Origin: Impatiens glandulifera
Lineage: Eukaryota > Streptophyta > Magnoliopsida > Ericales > Balsaminaceae
Direction: 5' to 3'
NCBI RefSeq assembly: GCF_907164915.1
Contig: NC_061865.1
Coordinates: forward strand, 54,518,587 to 54,582,586
Length of the DNA: 64,000 bases
Shown here: positions 32,612 to 44,417 of the stretch, piece by piece
How the letters are laid out: every line of letters starts with the position of its first letter
Numbering within the stretch: the first letter of the stretch is position 1
Notes under the pieces: model-generated
What the model was told of the DNA's origin: nothing
Seen by the model: only the letters and a program-made list of their open reading frames with translations
Database searches by the model: none
Program-made: the position numbers and the translations under genes

Positions 32612-32887
32612 CTATGCATTGTTCACGTTAAGTTGTAGCAGATTGATGAAGGCTTCTTCTCTGCACGGAATAGTGAGGCCTCCCATTTGGTGATGGAACC
32701 CAAATTCTTCTTCAGCTTTCGTAAGGAGATTCTGGAACGACGGATTTTGCAGATATGATATCGGAATCACATATCGCCTTTTCTGGCACTCCCCAACATA
32801 GACTGCAACATGTCCTTTAGGGACGGCGACCGCTTTTGAGACCGCTCGTGCCTTGGGAAGGATCTGCTTGAGGAATTGGATTGCCAT
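32612..32887 (-). CDS. SAUR: SAUR family protein, MAIQ-type
   Basis: 91 aa, complete. Differences from the 26356 copy: Ala at 21 (AVAVPKGH), Tyr39 for Phe (KRRYVIP) and Asn87 (LNVNNA). The paired TGTCTC cores lie at 33107-33112 and 33127-33132, 220-245 bp upstream. The start follows a conserved leader and TATATATA element. This is the first gene of the minus-strand block; its MGFRL-type neighbour lies 1.29 kb upstream in the same orientation. Confidence 0.92.
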   Translation of the reverse strand: MAIQFLKQILPKARAVSKAVAVPKGHVAVYVGECQKRRYVIPISYLQNPSFQNLLTKAEEEFGFHHQMGGLTIPCREEAFINLLQLNVNNA

Positions 32888-34178
32888 GAGTGGCTGTTCT
32901 TGATGGACTTGGAGAAACTTGAAGGTAAGATGTTAATTTATGAGATTTTCTGGATTGGAAAATGTTTGATAATTTGACAAATGTTTAGTTATGTATATAT
33001 AGAGGAATGGAGAAAGAAGAAGAGAACCCTACATGAACAACAGCCAGAAATGAATTGGAAGGTAGAGATTGAAATAGAAGATATTCATAAGGTATTCACA
33101 TGGCATTGTCTCCTTATTTAATTCCTTGTCTCATCTCTTCTAGTGGGTCTCTATCATAAATGAATGCTACCAGAGAGGGCAAAGGCAACACTTACTAAAG
33201 ACATAGCATGTGATTATTTTCTTCTTTGCTGGTAGCATTTCTTTCAATGTCGTGAACAGGCGGTCCTTCTAAGCTATGGCCCAAATTAAATGAATGAAAG
33301 CTTAAGTTCTTATATATACAAACAACCCATATGGCCTTAATAAAAATATTTGGATGATTCGCCAACCTTGCAGAGGCCAGACATGTTTGGGGCATCTAAA
33401 TCTTGTCTATGATTTCAGTGTCCCTTAATCAATAGAAATTAGAAAGAAATATGTACCAACCTATAGTTAAGATGGTGGATAGCCTCTAATGCGGTGATGG
33501 GACATTCTCTTAAAAGCATCTATCGATCAGTAAATTTTCATAAATCTAGGCATAACCTTGTTGCCTTCCATTCATTATAGTAATCAAAAGATTACATTAA
33601 GTGAGGATTAATTAAATATTCGAAATCCAAAATCGAAATCAATTTTGTGATATTTACAAGAACTACATTTTATTCTAATCTCTTGCTGTTTAAATTCAGG
33701 AATCTATTATACTTTTCATTTGAGAAATAAAAATGAATTGCCCAACTCATATAGTGGATTTCTCAAAATACAAGTGATGCATGTTAAGCATTTGTCGCAG
33801 ATGAATATTTTCATTGTCGTTCCAAATTTGTCATTTGGACTTCCTTATGTTTGTGCAAATGTTTTCACCTGGTTAGATTTTTTATTTGTTAGGATTAAAG
33901 AGGAGATTTTGTTAATACTTGCCTGTTCTAACAGAAGGAAACAGAATTCAGAAGTTCAAATGATCCAAAAAGTATTTATGACCAACCAAGTAGAAGGAGA
34001 TAAATGTTAACAGACTGATTCAACTGTCATTTCACTTCAAGCAAAAAAGAATGATACAAGTGTAATTGTATTGATTTCCTGTCATATGATTACATTTGAA
34101 AATTTCATATGAAATAAAATCAAGACTCGACAGTTGTGTGTAAGGGATGTTAGAAGTCGCTTTCATATCCTAATCTTC

Positions 34179-34451
34179 TCATGAGCAATTCAAGCTGCAT
34201 GTCATATGGATGAAGTCTTCCTCTCTACAAGGGATGGTGAGACCACCCATTGGATGATCAAACCCGAATTCTTCTTCTGCCTTGCTGAGAAAATCTTGAA
34301 AAAGAGGATGGTTCAAATATGAAACGGGGACCACATAACGTTTCCTTTCTGATTCTCCTACATAGACTGCAACATGGCCTTTGGGCACTATGGAGAGAGT
34401 CCGTCGATTTGCTTGCTTGGCTTGAACAATGATTGGCAAGCGGAAGCCCAT
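34179..34451 (-). CDS. SAUR: SAUR family protein, MGFRL-type
   Basis: 90 aa, complete. Variants: Val9 (IIVQAKQ), Thr18 (RRTLS) and Phe54 (QDFLSK) against the usual Ala, Ser and Leu. Val9 and Phe54 are shared with the copy at 51643, pointing to a common source for these two units. A TATATA motif lies at about 34548-34555. No GAGACA/TGTCTC noticed in the near promoter. Confidence 0.92.
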   Translation of the reverse strand: MGFRLPIIVQAKQANRRTLSIVPKGHVAVYVGESERKRYVVPVSYLNHPLFQDFLSKAEEEFGFDHPMGGLTIPCREEDFIHMTCSLNCS

Positions 34452-35627
34452 GATCTTAGGGAATGCTTTATTTTTTGAAAAACTAAAACTGCTAGTGTTT
34501 AATAGAAGGAAGTGAGCTTTTATGTGGATGTTGCTGCTTGAAAATGTTTATATAGGAGAGGTAATGTTATGGATTGCAAGGATCTGTTTCAATTATTAAC
34601 ATGAAATTGTTGGTTCATTGAATGCACAATGCAGTGGGGCATATATCACATGGACTTGCCTAAAGAAATGAACATTGATTCGTGATAATATGGGACCTGT
34701 AGTTGTAGGTGGCAACTCCGACCTACAATCCAATCAGGCCTACTTGTAATTACTTGAAAGATGTGAATTACTGAATTTATGCATTCATATGGATAAGGTT
34801 AGTGAGTTAGAAGCCATTTATTTTTTCTTGGAGCAAGAAATAGTAGACTGTTAAGTAGGATCACAGGCCTCTGTTTATTTCCCAATACTCTTTAATTTAA
34901 TTACATAGAAATTGTTCAAGTATATGCCCTATTGTGTCCATTGCAATTCACAATGATTACTAATTTCTGTAGGCAAATTGTTAACAGTCCATATGCAGAC
35001 ATCTTATTATTTTTCACCAGTCACTAGAAGTTAATGTAAAGCTACATCAAACTTTCCAGATGTTGGTGGTAAGTCTCTTAAGAAAAATACCTACATCAAA
35101 CAATTTAAGTTTAAAAAATGAAGACGGAGGATATTTGATATTTGGGTGTCATGTCAGTAAGGTGCACTTTGTGTTTTCAGAATGGCTTAATTGCTGATCT
35201 ATTGATGGCGGTTTTACTTCAATTACTTTTTTATGTTAATATATATTGTTTAATTTGTTGCTGTTTATGTTCTCTTTCTTTTGTTCAAATTATACCGGTC
35301 TGTATGGATTAGCAAGCATTCTTCCTTTTGTCATTATGATTAAGGTTCCGTTTGAGCGATGAACTCTCTTATGAAACTGCTTGTCTTTGGTCAATAAACG
35401 TTTAATTCTCTGTACTATGATGAGATTAATAATAGTGTGATAAAACGACACCCATAAATACTAATGAATTTCTTTCTGTTTCATTTCCTTTAATGGAGCT
35501 GCTTGCTACAAATGAGCATAAATTGCATGTACAAAATGTAGGAAGAGAAGTTAGTTCTAAAGTCAAACAAAATGGAGTTTTCTCCAATTCCTAACCCCTA
35601 TTTCTGTATGTATGCTCTTCTTTCTAA

Positions 35628-35903
35628 CTAAGGATTGTTCACGTCAAGTTGTAACAGATTGATGAATGCTTCTTCTCTGCACGGAATAGTGAGGCCTCCC
35701 ATTTGGTGATGGAACCCAAATTCTTCTTCAGCTTTCGTAAGGAGATTCTGGAACGACGGATTTTGCAGATATGATATCGGAATCACAAATCGCCTTTTCT
35801 GGCACTCCCCAACATAGACTGCAACATGTCCTTTAGGGACGGCGGCCGTTTTTGAGACCGCTCGTGCCTTGGGAAGGATCTGCTTGAGGAATTGGATTGC
35901 CAT
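35628..35903 (-). CDS. SAUR: SAUR family protein, MAIQ-type
   Basis: 91 aa, complete. Residues 18-21 read TAAV ([10 protein letters not shown]) and the last residue is Pro instead of Ala. The AuxRE pair and TATA box are kept upstream (about 36010-36160). It lies 3.02 kb from the previous MAIQ gene. Confidence 0.92.
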   Translation of the reverse strand: MAIQFLKQILPKARAVSKTAAVPKGHVAVYVGECQKRRFVIPISYLQNPSFQNLLTKAEEEFGFHHQMGGLTIPCREEAFINLLQLDVNNP

Positions 35904-37313
35904 GAGTGGCTTTTCTTTATGTATACTTGAAGAAACCTGAAGGTAAGATGTTAATTTATGAGATTTTTTGGACTGGAAAATGTTTGATAATTTGACAAAT
36001 GTTTAGTTATGTATATATAGAGGAATGGAGAAAAAGAGAAAGAAGAAGAGAACCCTACATGAACAACAACCACAAATGAATTGGAAGGTAGAGATTGAAA
36101 TAGAAGATATTCATAAGGTATTCACATGGCATTGTCTCCTTATTTAATTCCATGTCTCATATCTTCTAGTGGGTCTCTATCATAAATGAATGTCTTTATC
36201 ATAATCTTCTGTGTATGAGATGCCCTGGCTATTTGCATTTTTGCTCCAAATTTTTTTCTCCACTATTAAAGGAAGTACATCATATGTCATCTGTTTGTTT
36301 ATCTAGAGAAAGAGAGGGCAAATGCAACATTTACTGAAGCATAGATAAAGACATAGCATGTGATGATTTTCTTCTTTGCTGGTAGAATATCTTTCAATGA
36401 TGTGAACAGGTGGTCCTTCTAAGCTATGGCCCAATTTAATGGAATGATAGTATACGTACTTATATATACAAACAACCCATATGGCCTTAACAAAAAAAAA
36501 TTGAGTGAATTGCCAACCTTGCAGAGGCGAGACATGTTTAGGGCATGTAAATCTTGTCTATGGTTTCAGTGTCCCATTAATCAATAGAAATTCGATGGAT
36601 TTATGTCCCAACCTATAGTTAAGATGGTGGATAACCTCTAACGCAGTGATTGGAGAAAATATGCCGTAAATATGAGAGATTCGCATAAAAGCATCCAACA
36701 GTAAACTTTCATAAATCTAGAGATACCCTTGTTGCCATCCATTCATTACAGATTACAGTAAGTGAGTCCAAAATCTAAATCAGTTTTGTGAAATTTACAA
36801 TAACTACATTTTATTCTAGTCCCTTTCTGTTTAATTTTAGGGATCTATCATAGACGTTCGTTTGAGAAATATAAATGAATTATTAGTTCTATTTTGGATT
36901 TCTAGTTCCTCATGTGCAAAATACAAGTGATACACGTTTGTCGCAGATGAAACTTTCTCCTTGATGTTCCAAATTTGTTAATTGGTTTTCCTTAGTATTG
37001 TGCAAATGTTTTCTCCTTGTTAGATTATTTATTTGTTAGGATTAAAGAGGGGATACGATTAATATTGGTCTATTCTATAAAATGAAACACAATTCAGAAG
37101 TTCAGTTGAACCCAAAAGGTCTTTATGACCAACCAAGTAGAAGAAGATAAAAGTTAACAACTGTCATTTTACATCAAGCAAAAAAGAATGATACAAGTGT
37201 AATTGTATTGATTTCCCTTCATATGATTACATTTGAAAATTTCATATGAAATAAAATCAAGACTCGGTAGTTGTGTAAGGGATGTTAGAAGTCGCTTTCA
37301 TATCCTAATCTTC

Positions 37314-37586
37314 TCATGAGCAATTCAAGCTGCATGTCATATGGATGAAGTCTTCCTCTCTACAAGGGATGGTGAGACCACCCATTGGATGATCAAACCC
37401 GAATTCTTCTTCTGCCTTGCTGAGCAAATCTTGAAAAAGAGGATGGTTCAAATATGAAACGGGGACCACATAGCGTTTCTTTTCCGATTCTCCTACATAG
37501 ACTGCAACATGGCCTTTGGACACTATAGAGAGAGACTGTCGATTTGCTTGCTTGGCCTGAGCAATGATTGGCAAGCGGAAGCCCAT
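37314..37586 (-). CDS. SAUR: SAUR family protein, MGFRL-type
   Basis: 90 aa from the family start MGFRLP at 37586; the frame is open further upstream to 37784, but that part reads through the 5' UTR and TATA region. Variants: Gln17 (ANRQSLS), Ser23 in place of the near-invariant Pro of the PKGH motif (VSKGHVAVY), and Lys36 (ESEKKRY). The Pro-to-Ser change sits at the start of the SAUR core and could affect function. Confidence 0.88.
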   Translation of the reverse strand: MGFRLPIIAQAKQANRQSLSIVSKGHVAVYVGESEKKRYVVPVSYLNHPLFQDLLSKAEEEFGFDHPMGGLTIPCREEDFIHMTCSLNCS

Positions 37587-37850
37587 GTTCTTAGGGAGGG
37601 AATGCTTTCTTTCTTGAAAAACAAAAACTGCTAGTTTTAAAGAAGGAAGTGGGCTTTGATGCTTGGATGTTGCTGCTTGAAAATGTTTATATAGAATGAG
37701 AGGTAATGTTAAGGATTGCAAGGGTTTGTTCAAATTATTAACAATAAATTCTTGGTTCATTGAATTCACATGCAGTGGGGGCATATATCACATGGACTTG
37801 CCTAAAGAAATGAACAATGGTTCATGATAATATGGGGTCTGTAGTTGTAG

Positions 37851-38573
37851 ATGTTATTAGTTATTGATTCTATGGTTTTCTGGAATAAGAAGGAGTTTTT
37901 TTGGAACAAGTAAAATAGCAACATGCACAAATATATCTTGAATAATGTAACTCATAGTAAAAGTGAAATGGATGATAATTGTGATTTCAATCTTAGGTAA
38001 ATAAGAAAAAAAACACAATATTAAAGTTTTCAAGTACTATGAGATTCATGATAACAATTGGCTGGTAAACTTATGTTATAAGATCTAGTTTGATTTTTTG
38101 TTTTTTGTATTCATGTGTTAAAGTTGTGAAAAAAATGGAACTTATCACTTCTATTTTTATTTTTATTTATTTATTATTGGATGGATTATTTATTCTCATA
38201 ATTTATAATAACTTATTTATTTTTTACTATCCATCAATATATTAATATTAAAATATTTTAATTTACTTTTATAAAATTTAAATTTTAAATACAAATCACT
38301 TTTTGTTTTTGTCCCTCCAATAATTGTTTTCATGCAACCACACATATCTTATCCTTATGTTAGGCAGACTTGACCACACACATCTTTTTCTTATCATTAT
38401 CTTCAAGGCCCCATAAAGGAAGGAAATGGCACAATAATTTATTATCTTACAAAATGTTGTTTCTCCGTCAAATGTCCTAATATAAGATTGCACATTTCTT
38501 TGGGCAGGAAGGAGAAGAAGTTATCTCAGGTTCTCATCAGGCTTCTTAAACGCGGTGACAATGGACATAATTT
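37851..38573. other. AT-rich stretch, nothing recognised
   Basis: End of the SAUR block to the NB-ARC relic. 38080-38290 is T/A-rich; 38300-38520 is more complex but shows no recognisable ORF. Confidence 0.45.
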
Positions 38574-38908
38574 GAATTTCAAATAAATGCTTATGAGTCT
38601 TTTACCTTTGAGAACTTACTTAGTAAGCGTGGTCTTTCCAATTCCTCCCATTCCGTATATCCCTATTAATATTGTCCCGCACACAAATCGTGTCTTACCT
38701 ATGTCGTCCATAATATGCGCTATTACAATGGAGATGCTCGTGATTTCAATAGTCGAAGTAAGATTATGGGAAACATCATTAACATGTTACTGGACGAAGA
38801 GACAATATTAATAGGGATATGCGAAATGAGAGGGATTGGAAAGACCACGTTTACTAAGAAAGTACTCCAAAAAGGTAAATGACTCTCATAAGCATTTATT
38901 TGAAATTC
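38574..38908. repeat. Inverted repeat carrying the NB-ARC P-loop
   Basis: Left arm 38574-38676 and right arm 38801-38908 are imperfect reverse complements around a 124-bp spacer. The minus-strand reading of the left arm gives GIYGMGGIGKTTLTK; the plus-strand reading of the right arm gives GICEMRGIGKTTFTKK. A transcript across it would form a ~100-bp stem over the P-loop coding sequence. Confidence 0.8.
38588..38676 (-). pseudogene. NB-ARC P-loop fragment (minus strand)
   Basis: The translated fragment TILIGIYGMGGIGKTTLTK is a canonical NB-ARC kinase-1a region with a stop soon after (TK*VLKG). It is better preserved at the P-loop than the plus-strand copy. Nothing else of the domain follows on this strand. 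Confidence 0.7.
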
Positions 38909-39560
38909 ATGAGTAGTCTCAATTTCAATGATATCCTACAAGAAGTCGCAAAAATGTTAGGGTCTTCTCTTGAGGATGTTGATGGTGATCGTGATATGGT
39001 AAGAACATAACGTTTATGAAACGCTTTTAGCAACAAAAAAGTTACTGTCTTCGATGATGTTTGGAAAGAGTTTGATTTAAATGCAATACGTTTTTCATTA
39101 TCAAAATCAGATGTTGGATGTTGCTGTAAAATTATTTACATATATAGATACAAAGATTTATTGTCCGGTGAACGGAACATCACCAAACAAGAAATCTCTC
39201 TTGAAGTATTGTCATCTGAAGAAGCCTTGAGTTTGTTTAAAAGAAAGTCAATTTGTCTGATGATGATATCCAATTCTATTGGAAGAATGAAATAGGAAGA
39301 AAAAATGCGAATGAATTTACAGGACTGGCCATCGCATTTGAGATAATAGGAAACACTCTCGTAAATAAAAGCAAATACGTGTGGAACGATATGCTTTTCA
39401 AGTTGCAGAATCGACAACTACACAATGACACTATAGGCAAGGTCGATGACTTCTTAGAAGATCTCAATTCTCAATGCTTGTTTTTTCTCTGCTGTTTATT
39501 CCAAGAATACAAAGAGATTCCTATCAGATGTTGTATCCAATTGCAAAACAAGATAATAAC
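38765..39560 (+). pseudogene. NB-ARC (NBS-LRR resistance gene) relic
   Basis: Pieces in several frames follow the NB-ARC order: P-loop EMRGIGKTTFTKK (about 38825-38865), kinase 2 KVTVFDDVW (about 39040-39066), an RNBS-B/C region (CCKIIYIY, EEALSLFKRK, about 39120-39245), a GLPLA-like GLAIAFEIIGNTL (about 39320-39360), and an RNBS-D-like CLFFLCCLFQEY (about 39474-39510). The Trp after DDV in kinase 2 suggests the CNL class. Stops and frameshifts make it non-functional. A LRR scrap at 44985-45150 may be its far end, separated by the foldback element. Confidence 0.8.
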
Positions 39561-39579
39561 GGTATTAATTTTCTAAAGT

Positions 39580-40353
39580 GTCATAATGTAGACAAACTAA
39601 AGAATGTCATTAGTTCAGACATTAAGATGGTTTATATATTATTCTAGAAGATCTAAAAGTCCCTGTACGATGGAATTACTTTGTTGGATATTTCACATTT
39701 TCATGGATCAAGAAATTTATTTGAATGAGCCGATCTCAAAATTCTACATATAGTCGGACATCACCACATTATTATTGAGCTACCATTATTTTTTTTCGTA
39801 TTTAGCCAAATTGAAGATGTTTTTTTTTTTTAAATGTGTCAACTTTTCAATAAAAAGAAAACGCAACATACGGTTAATGAATTACCGATGGAGAGAAGCA
39901 CAAGATTTAAACTCCTCCGTCTTTGGGCTGACGTCGTCCCATATGCTAAAATCAAGTTGGATGTTTTTTTCAAGGGCTTTGACCTTTTGTTGAGCAACAA
40001 AGAGTTTAATACTTTTTTATAATGTGTTTGTTGATTGAGTCTTTTTCATCAAGAGGGATGATATTAAGAAAGGAATAATCACAGTTGCGTTTGATGCCAC
40101 AGAATAACCCCTCATATTCGTGCCAACCCACACAGATGTGTCTGACTTGTCCTTAAAACTTTTTCGTTTTGAGATAACGGTAACGTGTCTTAACATACCA
40201 CCTGGCCAATAATCTTGCATCCTCTAGAGACTCAAGTGGATGTTTCGGGGTGATTGAAACCTTTTTCTGTAACGATAATCGTAGTTTTAGAATTTTGGCT
40301 TCCTTCCAAAACGACAAGCTTATTTTCGTACTTAATATGGTGCCTCTAATACT
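39580..40353. other. Degraded sequence between NB-ARC relic and foldback element
   Basis: Short open frames on both strands (for example 39834-40022 plus, 40017-40220 minus) have ordinary composition but no recognised family. They may be remnants of the resistance gene or of an unrelated gene. Confidence 0.35.
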
Positions 40354-40570
40354 TTAGGTGTGTTTGATGAGGGGGAATTGGAATTAGAATTAGAATTGGA
40401 ATTGCCATTCCAATTTCATGAGAATTGAGATTGAATTACAATTCAATTCCTATGTTTGGAAAAATTATAGAATTGTAATTCAATTCCAATTCTTATGTTT
40501 GGAAAATGATTCAATTCTAATTCATATGTTTATAAAATAAAATATCGGTTCAAAATATTAACTTTTTAAA

Positions 40571-41715
40571 TATGTTTTTACGTTTTTAGCACGTTTAATA
40601 CGTTTTTGACATGTTTAACACATTTTTTACATGTTTAACACATTTTTATACGTTTTTGACACGTTCAAACATGTTTTTGACATGTTTAACACATTTTCAC
40701 ATGTTTAACATGTTTTTCACGTTTTTGGTATGCTTAACACGTTTTTGACATTTTTAATACGTTTGACATGTTTTTCACACGTTTTAACAAATTTAACACG
40801 TTTTTCACATTTTGGCACGTTTTTAACATGTTTAATACGTTTTTTACACGTTTAACATGTTTTTCACGTTTTCACACGTTTAATACGTTTTTGGCATGTC
40901 TAACACGTTTTACACAATTTTGACACGTTTAACACGTTTTTTCACGTTTTGGCACATTTAACATGTTCTTCACACATATTCACACGTTTTTCACGTTTAA
41001 CACGTTTTTTACACGTTTTTCACGTTTTCACATGTTTTCACACGTTTTTCACACGTTTAAACACATTTTTCACGTTTTTCACATTTTCACACATTTTAAC
41101 ATGTTTTTCACACGTTTTTCACGTTTTTCACACGTTTTAACAAGTTTAACACGTTTTTCACACGTTTTTTACACTATTCAACAAGTTTAACACGTTTTTC
41201 ACGTTTTGGCACGTTTTAAACATGTTTAATACGTTTTTCACACGTTTAACATGCTTTTCATGTTTTTCACACGTTTAACACATTTTTGGCATGTCTAACA
41301 CGTTTTACACATTTTTGGCATGTCTAACACGTTTTACACATTTTTGACACGTTTAACACGTTTTTTCACGTTTTGGCAAATTTAACACGTTTTCACACGT
41401 TTAATACGTTTTTCACACATTATTCACATTTAACACGTTTTTCACACGTTTAACATATTTTTCATGTTTTTGGCCCGTTAAACACATTTTTGGCATGTCT
41501 AACACGTTTTACACATTTTGACACGTTTAATATGTTTTCACATTTTGGCAAGTTTAACACGTTTTTCACACGTTTTTCACGTTTTTCACACATTTTAACA
41601 CGTTATTCATGTTTTCACACATTATTCAAGTTTTTAACACGTTTTCACGTTTTTGGCACATTTAACACGTTTTTTACATTTTCAATACATTTAACATGTT
41701 TTTCACACGTTTTGA
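40571..41715. repeat. Foldback left satellite arm
   Basis: Units of the form ACACGTTTAACACGTTTTTC, about 10-20 bp with many variants. This is the reverse complement of the right-arm unit. Frames through it yield FTRFNTFF-type peptides only. Confidence 0.9.
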
Positions 41716-44217
41716 TAGGTTTAAAACGTGTTAAATGTATAAAAAATGTGTTAAACGTGCCAAATAAGTGAAAAACTTGTTAAACGTGTCAAAACGTGTT
41801 AAACGGGTTAAAGACGTGTTAAATGTGTTAAAAATGTGTCAAACGTTTCAAAAACGTAAAAAAACATGTGAAACGTGTCAACAACGTGTTAAACGTTTTT
41901 AATGTGTTAAAAATGTTTTAAACGTGTTAAAAACATTTTAAACATGTTAAAAATATGAAAACGTGTCAAAAACGTGTTAAACATTCCAAACATGTGAAAA
42001 ACTTGTTAAACGTGCCAAAACGTGAAAAACATGTTAAACGTGTCAAAAATGAGGTAAATGTGTCAAAAACGTAAAAAATGTGTTAAAGGTGTCAAAAACG
42101 TGAAAACGTGTTAAACGTGTCAAAAAACGTAAAAAACGTGTTAAATGTTCAAAAACGTGAAAACATGTTAAATGTGTCGAAATAAGGTAATGTGTTAGAA
42201 TCGTAAAAAATGTGTTAAATGTGTCAAAAATGTATATAAATGTGTTAAATGTGTCAAAAACGTAAAAAACGTGTTAAATGTGTCAAAAACGTGAAAACGT
42301 GATAAACGTGTCAAAACGTGTTAAAAATGTGAAAAACTTATTAAACATGCCAAAACGTAAAAAACATGAAAACGTGTCAAAAACGTGTTAAACGTTTCCA
42401 AACATGTGAAAAATCTGTTAAACGTGCCAAAACGTGTTAAACGTGTCAAAAACGTGAAAACGTGTTAAACGTGTCAAAAAAACGTAAAAAAAACGTGTTT
42501 AATGGTCAAAAACGTGAAAACATGTTAAATGTGTCAAAATGAGGTAGATGTGTTAGAATCGTAAAAAAATGTGTTAAATGTGTCTAAAACGTATACAAAT
42601 GTGTTAAATGTGTTAAAAACGTAAAAACACGTGTTAAATGCGTCAAAAACGTGAAAACGTGATAAACGTGTTAAAAATGTGAAAAACTTGTTAAACATTT
42701 CAAAACGTGCCAAAACGTGCCAAAATGTAAAAAACATGAAAACGTGCCAAAACGTGTTAAACTTTCCAAACATGTGAAAAACCTGTTAAACGTGCCAAAA
42801 CGTGTTAAACGTGTCAAAAACGTAAACAAATGTGTTAAATGTGTCAAAACGTGAAAACGTGTTAAATGTGTCAAAAACGTAAAAAAAAACGTGTTAAATG
42901 TGTCAAAAATGTGAAAACGTGTTAAACGTGTCAAAAACGTGTTAAATATGTGAAAAACTTGTTAAACGTGCCAAAACGTGCAAAATGTGCCAAAATATAA
43001 AAAACATGTTAAACGTGTTAAAAACGTGAAAATCATGTTAAACGTGTTAAACGTGTCAAGGACATGTTAAACGTGTCAAGGACGTGAAAAACGTATTAAA
43101 TGTGTCAAAAATGTGTTGAACGTGTCAAGGACGTGAAAACGTGTTAAATGTATCAAAACGTGTTAAACGTGTCAAAAACGTGTTAAACGTGCCAAAAACA
43201 TGTTAAACATGTTAAAAACGTGAAAATCATGTTAAACGTGTTAAACGTTTCAAGGACGTGAAAAACGTGTTAAATGTGTCAAAACGTGTTAAACACGTCA
43301 AAAATGTGAAAAACGTGTTAAATATGTCAAAACGTGTTAAACGTGTCAAAAATGTGTTAAACGTGCCAAAAACGTATTAAAAGTGTCAAAAACGCGTTAA
43401 ACGTGTTAAAAACGTGAAAATCATGTTAAACGTGTCAAAAACGTGAAAATCATGTTAAACGTGTCAAAAACGTGTTAAACGTGTCAAAAACGTGTTAAAC
43501 GTGTCAAGGACGTGAAAAACGTGATAAATGTGTCAAAAACATGTTAAACGTGTCAAGGACGTGAAAAACGTGTTAAATGTGTCAAAACGTGTTAAACGTG
43601 TCAAAAACGCGTTAAACGTGTTAAACGTCTCAAAAACGTGTTAAACGTGTTAAAAACGTGAAAATCATGTTAAATGTGTGGAACGTGTCATGGACGTGTT
43701 AAACATGTCAAGGACGTGAAATACGTGTTAAATGTGTCAAAAACGTGTTAAACGTGTCAAGGACGTGAGAAACATATGTCAAAATGTGTTAAACGTGTCA
43801 AAAACGTGTTAAACGTGTCAAAAATGTGTTAAACGTGTCAAAAACGTGTTAAACGTGTTAAAAACGTGAAAATCATGTTAAACGTGTTAAACGTGTCAAG
43901 GACGTGAAAAATGTGTTAAATGTGTCAAAACGTGTTAAACGTGTTAAAAACGTGTTAAATGTGCCAAAAACGTGTTAAACGTGTCAAAAACGTGTTAAAC
44001 GTGTTAAAAATGTGAAAATCATGTTAAACGTGTTAAACATGTCAAAGACGTGTTAAACGTGTCAAGGACGTAAAAAACGTGTTAAATGTGTCAAAAACGT
44101 GTTAAACGTGCCAAAATATGAAAATATGTTAAACGTGTGAAAACGTGTTAAAAACATGTTAAACGTGTTTAATGTGTGAAAAACGTGTTAAACATGTCAA
44201 AAACATGAAAACCGTGT
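41716..44217. repeat. Foldback right satellite arm with ~200-bp higher-order period
   Basis: Units of the form ACGTGTTAAACGTGTCAAAA. From about 43000 on, a marker AAAATCATGTTAAACGTG recurs with its AATCAT at about 43031, 43225, 43419, 43448, 43663, 43871 and 44017, mostly 145-215 bp apart, often followed by a GTCAAGGACGTGAAA segment. This indicates a higher-order repeat grown by unequal exchange. The arm is more than twice as long as the left one. Confidence 0.85.
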
Positions 44218-44417
44218 TAATTTGGAATTACAATTCCGACCTAAAAAGATTAGAATTGAGAACTATCAAATTACACTATATTGAATTCCATTGGAATTCT
44301 AATTTCAATTCCAATTTCAATTCTTAATATTAAAGTGTCTAACAAACATAAGAATTGGAATTAGACCCTCCAATTCCAATTTTAATGTCAATTCCAAGGT
44401 TATCAAACACACCCTTA

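Larger units (their letters stand above)
32340..37850 (-). repeat. SAUR unit block of two pairs
   Basis: Two ~3.0-kb units, each with a MAIQ-type gene, the 29-codon-ORF segment and a MGFRL-type gene, in the same orientation and order as the array at 49.8-64 kb. The second unit shares indels with the 56.2-58.2 kb unit (for example loss of the small ORF's ATG), so the block was copied from, or exchanged with, that array. Confidence 0.85.
40357..44414. mobile_element. Complete foldback-type satellite element, copy 2
   Basis: 4058 bp, flanked by TTA (40354-40356 and 44415-44417), with ends GGTGTGTTTGAT and ATCAAACACACCC. Outer domains of about 200 bp are rich in AATTCC/GGAATT. Inside, short AACGTG-type repeats run in one orientation (40571 to ~41715) and then in the opposite orientation (~41716-44217), so the whole is a giant imperfect inverted repeat. 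No ORF with protein-like composition occurs. The structure recalls foldback elements, which have repeat-built inverted termini; the TTA flank and terminus resemble PIF/Harbinger. It probably inserted into the resistance-gene relic. Confidence 0.8.

Noticed and set aside
37587..37784. N-terminal extension of the SAUR at 37314 to 156 aa
   Set aside because: The upstream codons cross the TATATA promoter region; other copies start at MGFRLP.
40949..42934. Several 60-90 codon frames of the form FTRFNTFFTRF in the foldback element
   Set aside because: They arise from the tandem repeat read in any frame; the peptide is only the repeat translated.
40560..44220. Centromeric or telomeric satellite
   Set aside because: The array is short, bounded by transposon-like ends with TTA flanks, in two orientations; the unit is not the plant telomere repeat TTTAGGG.
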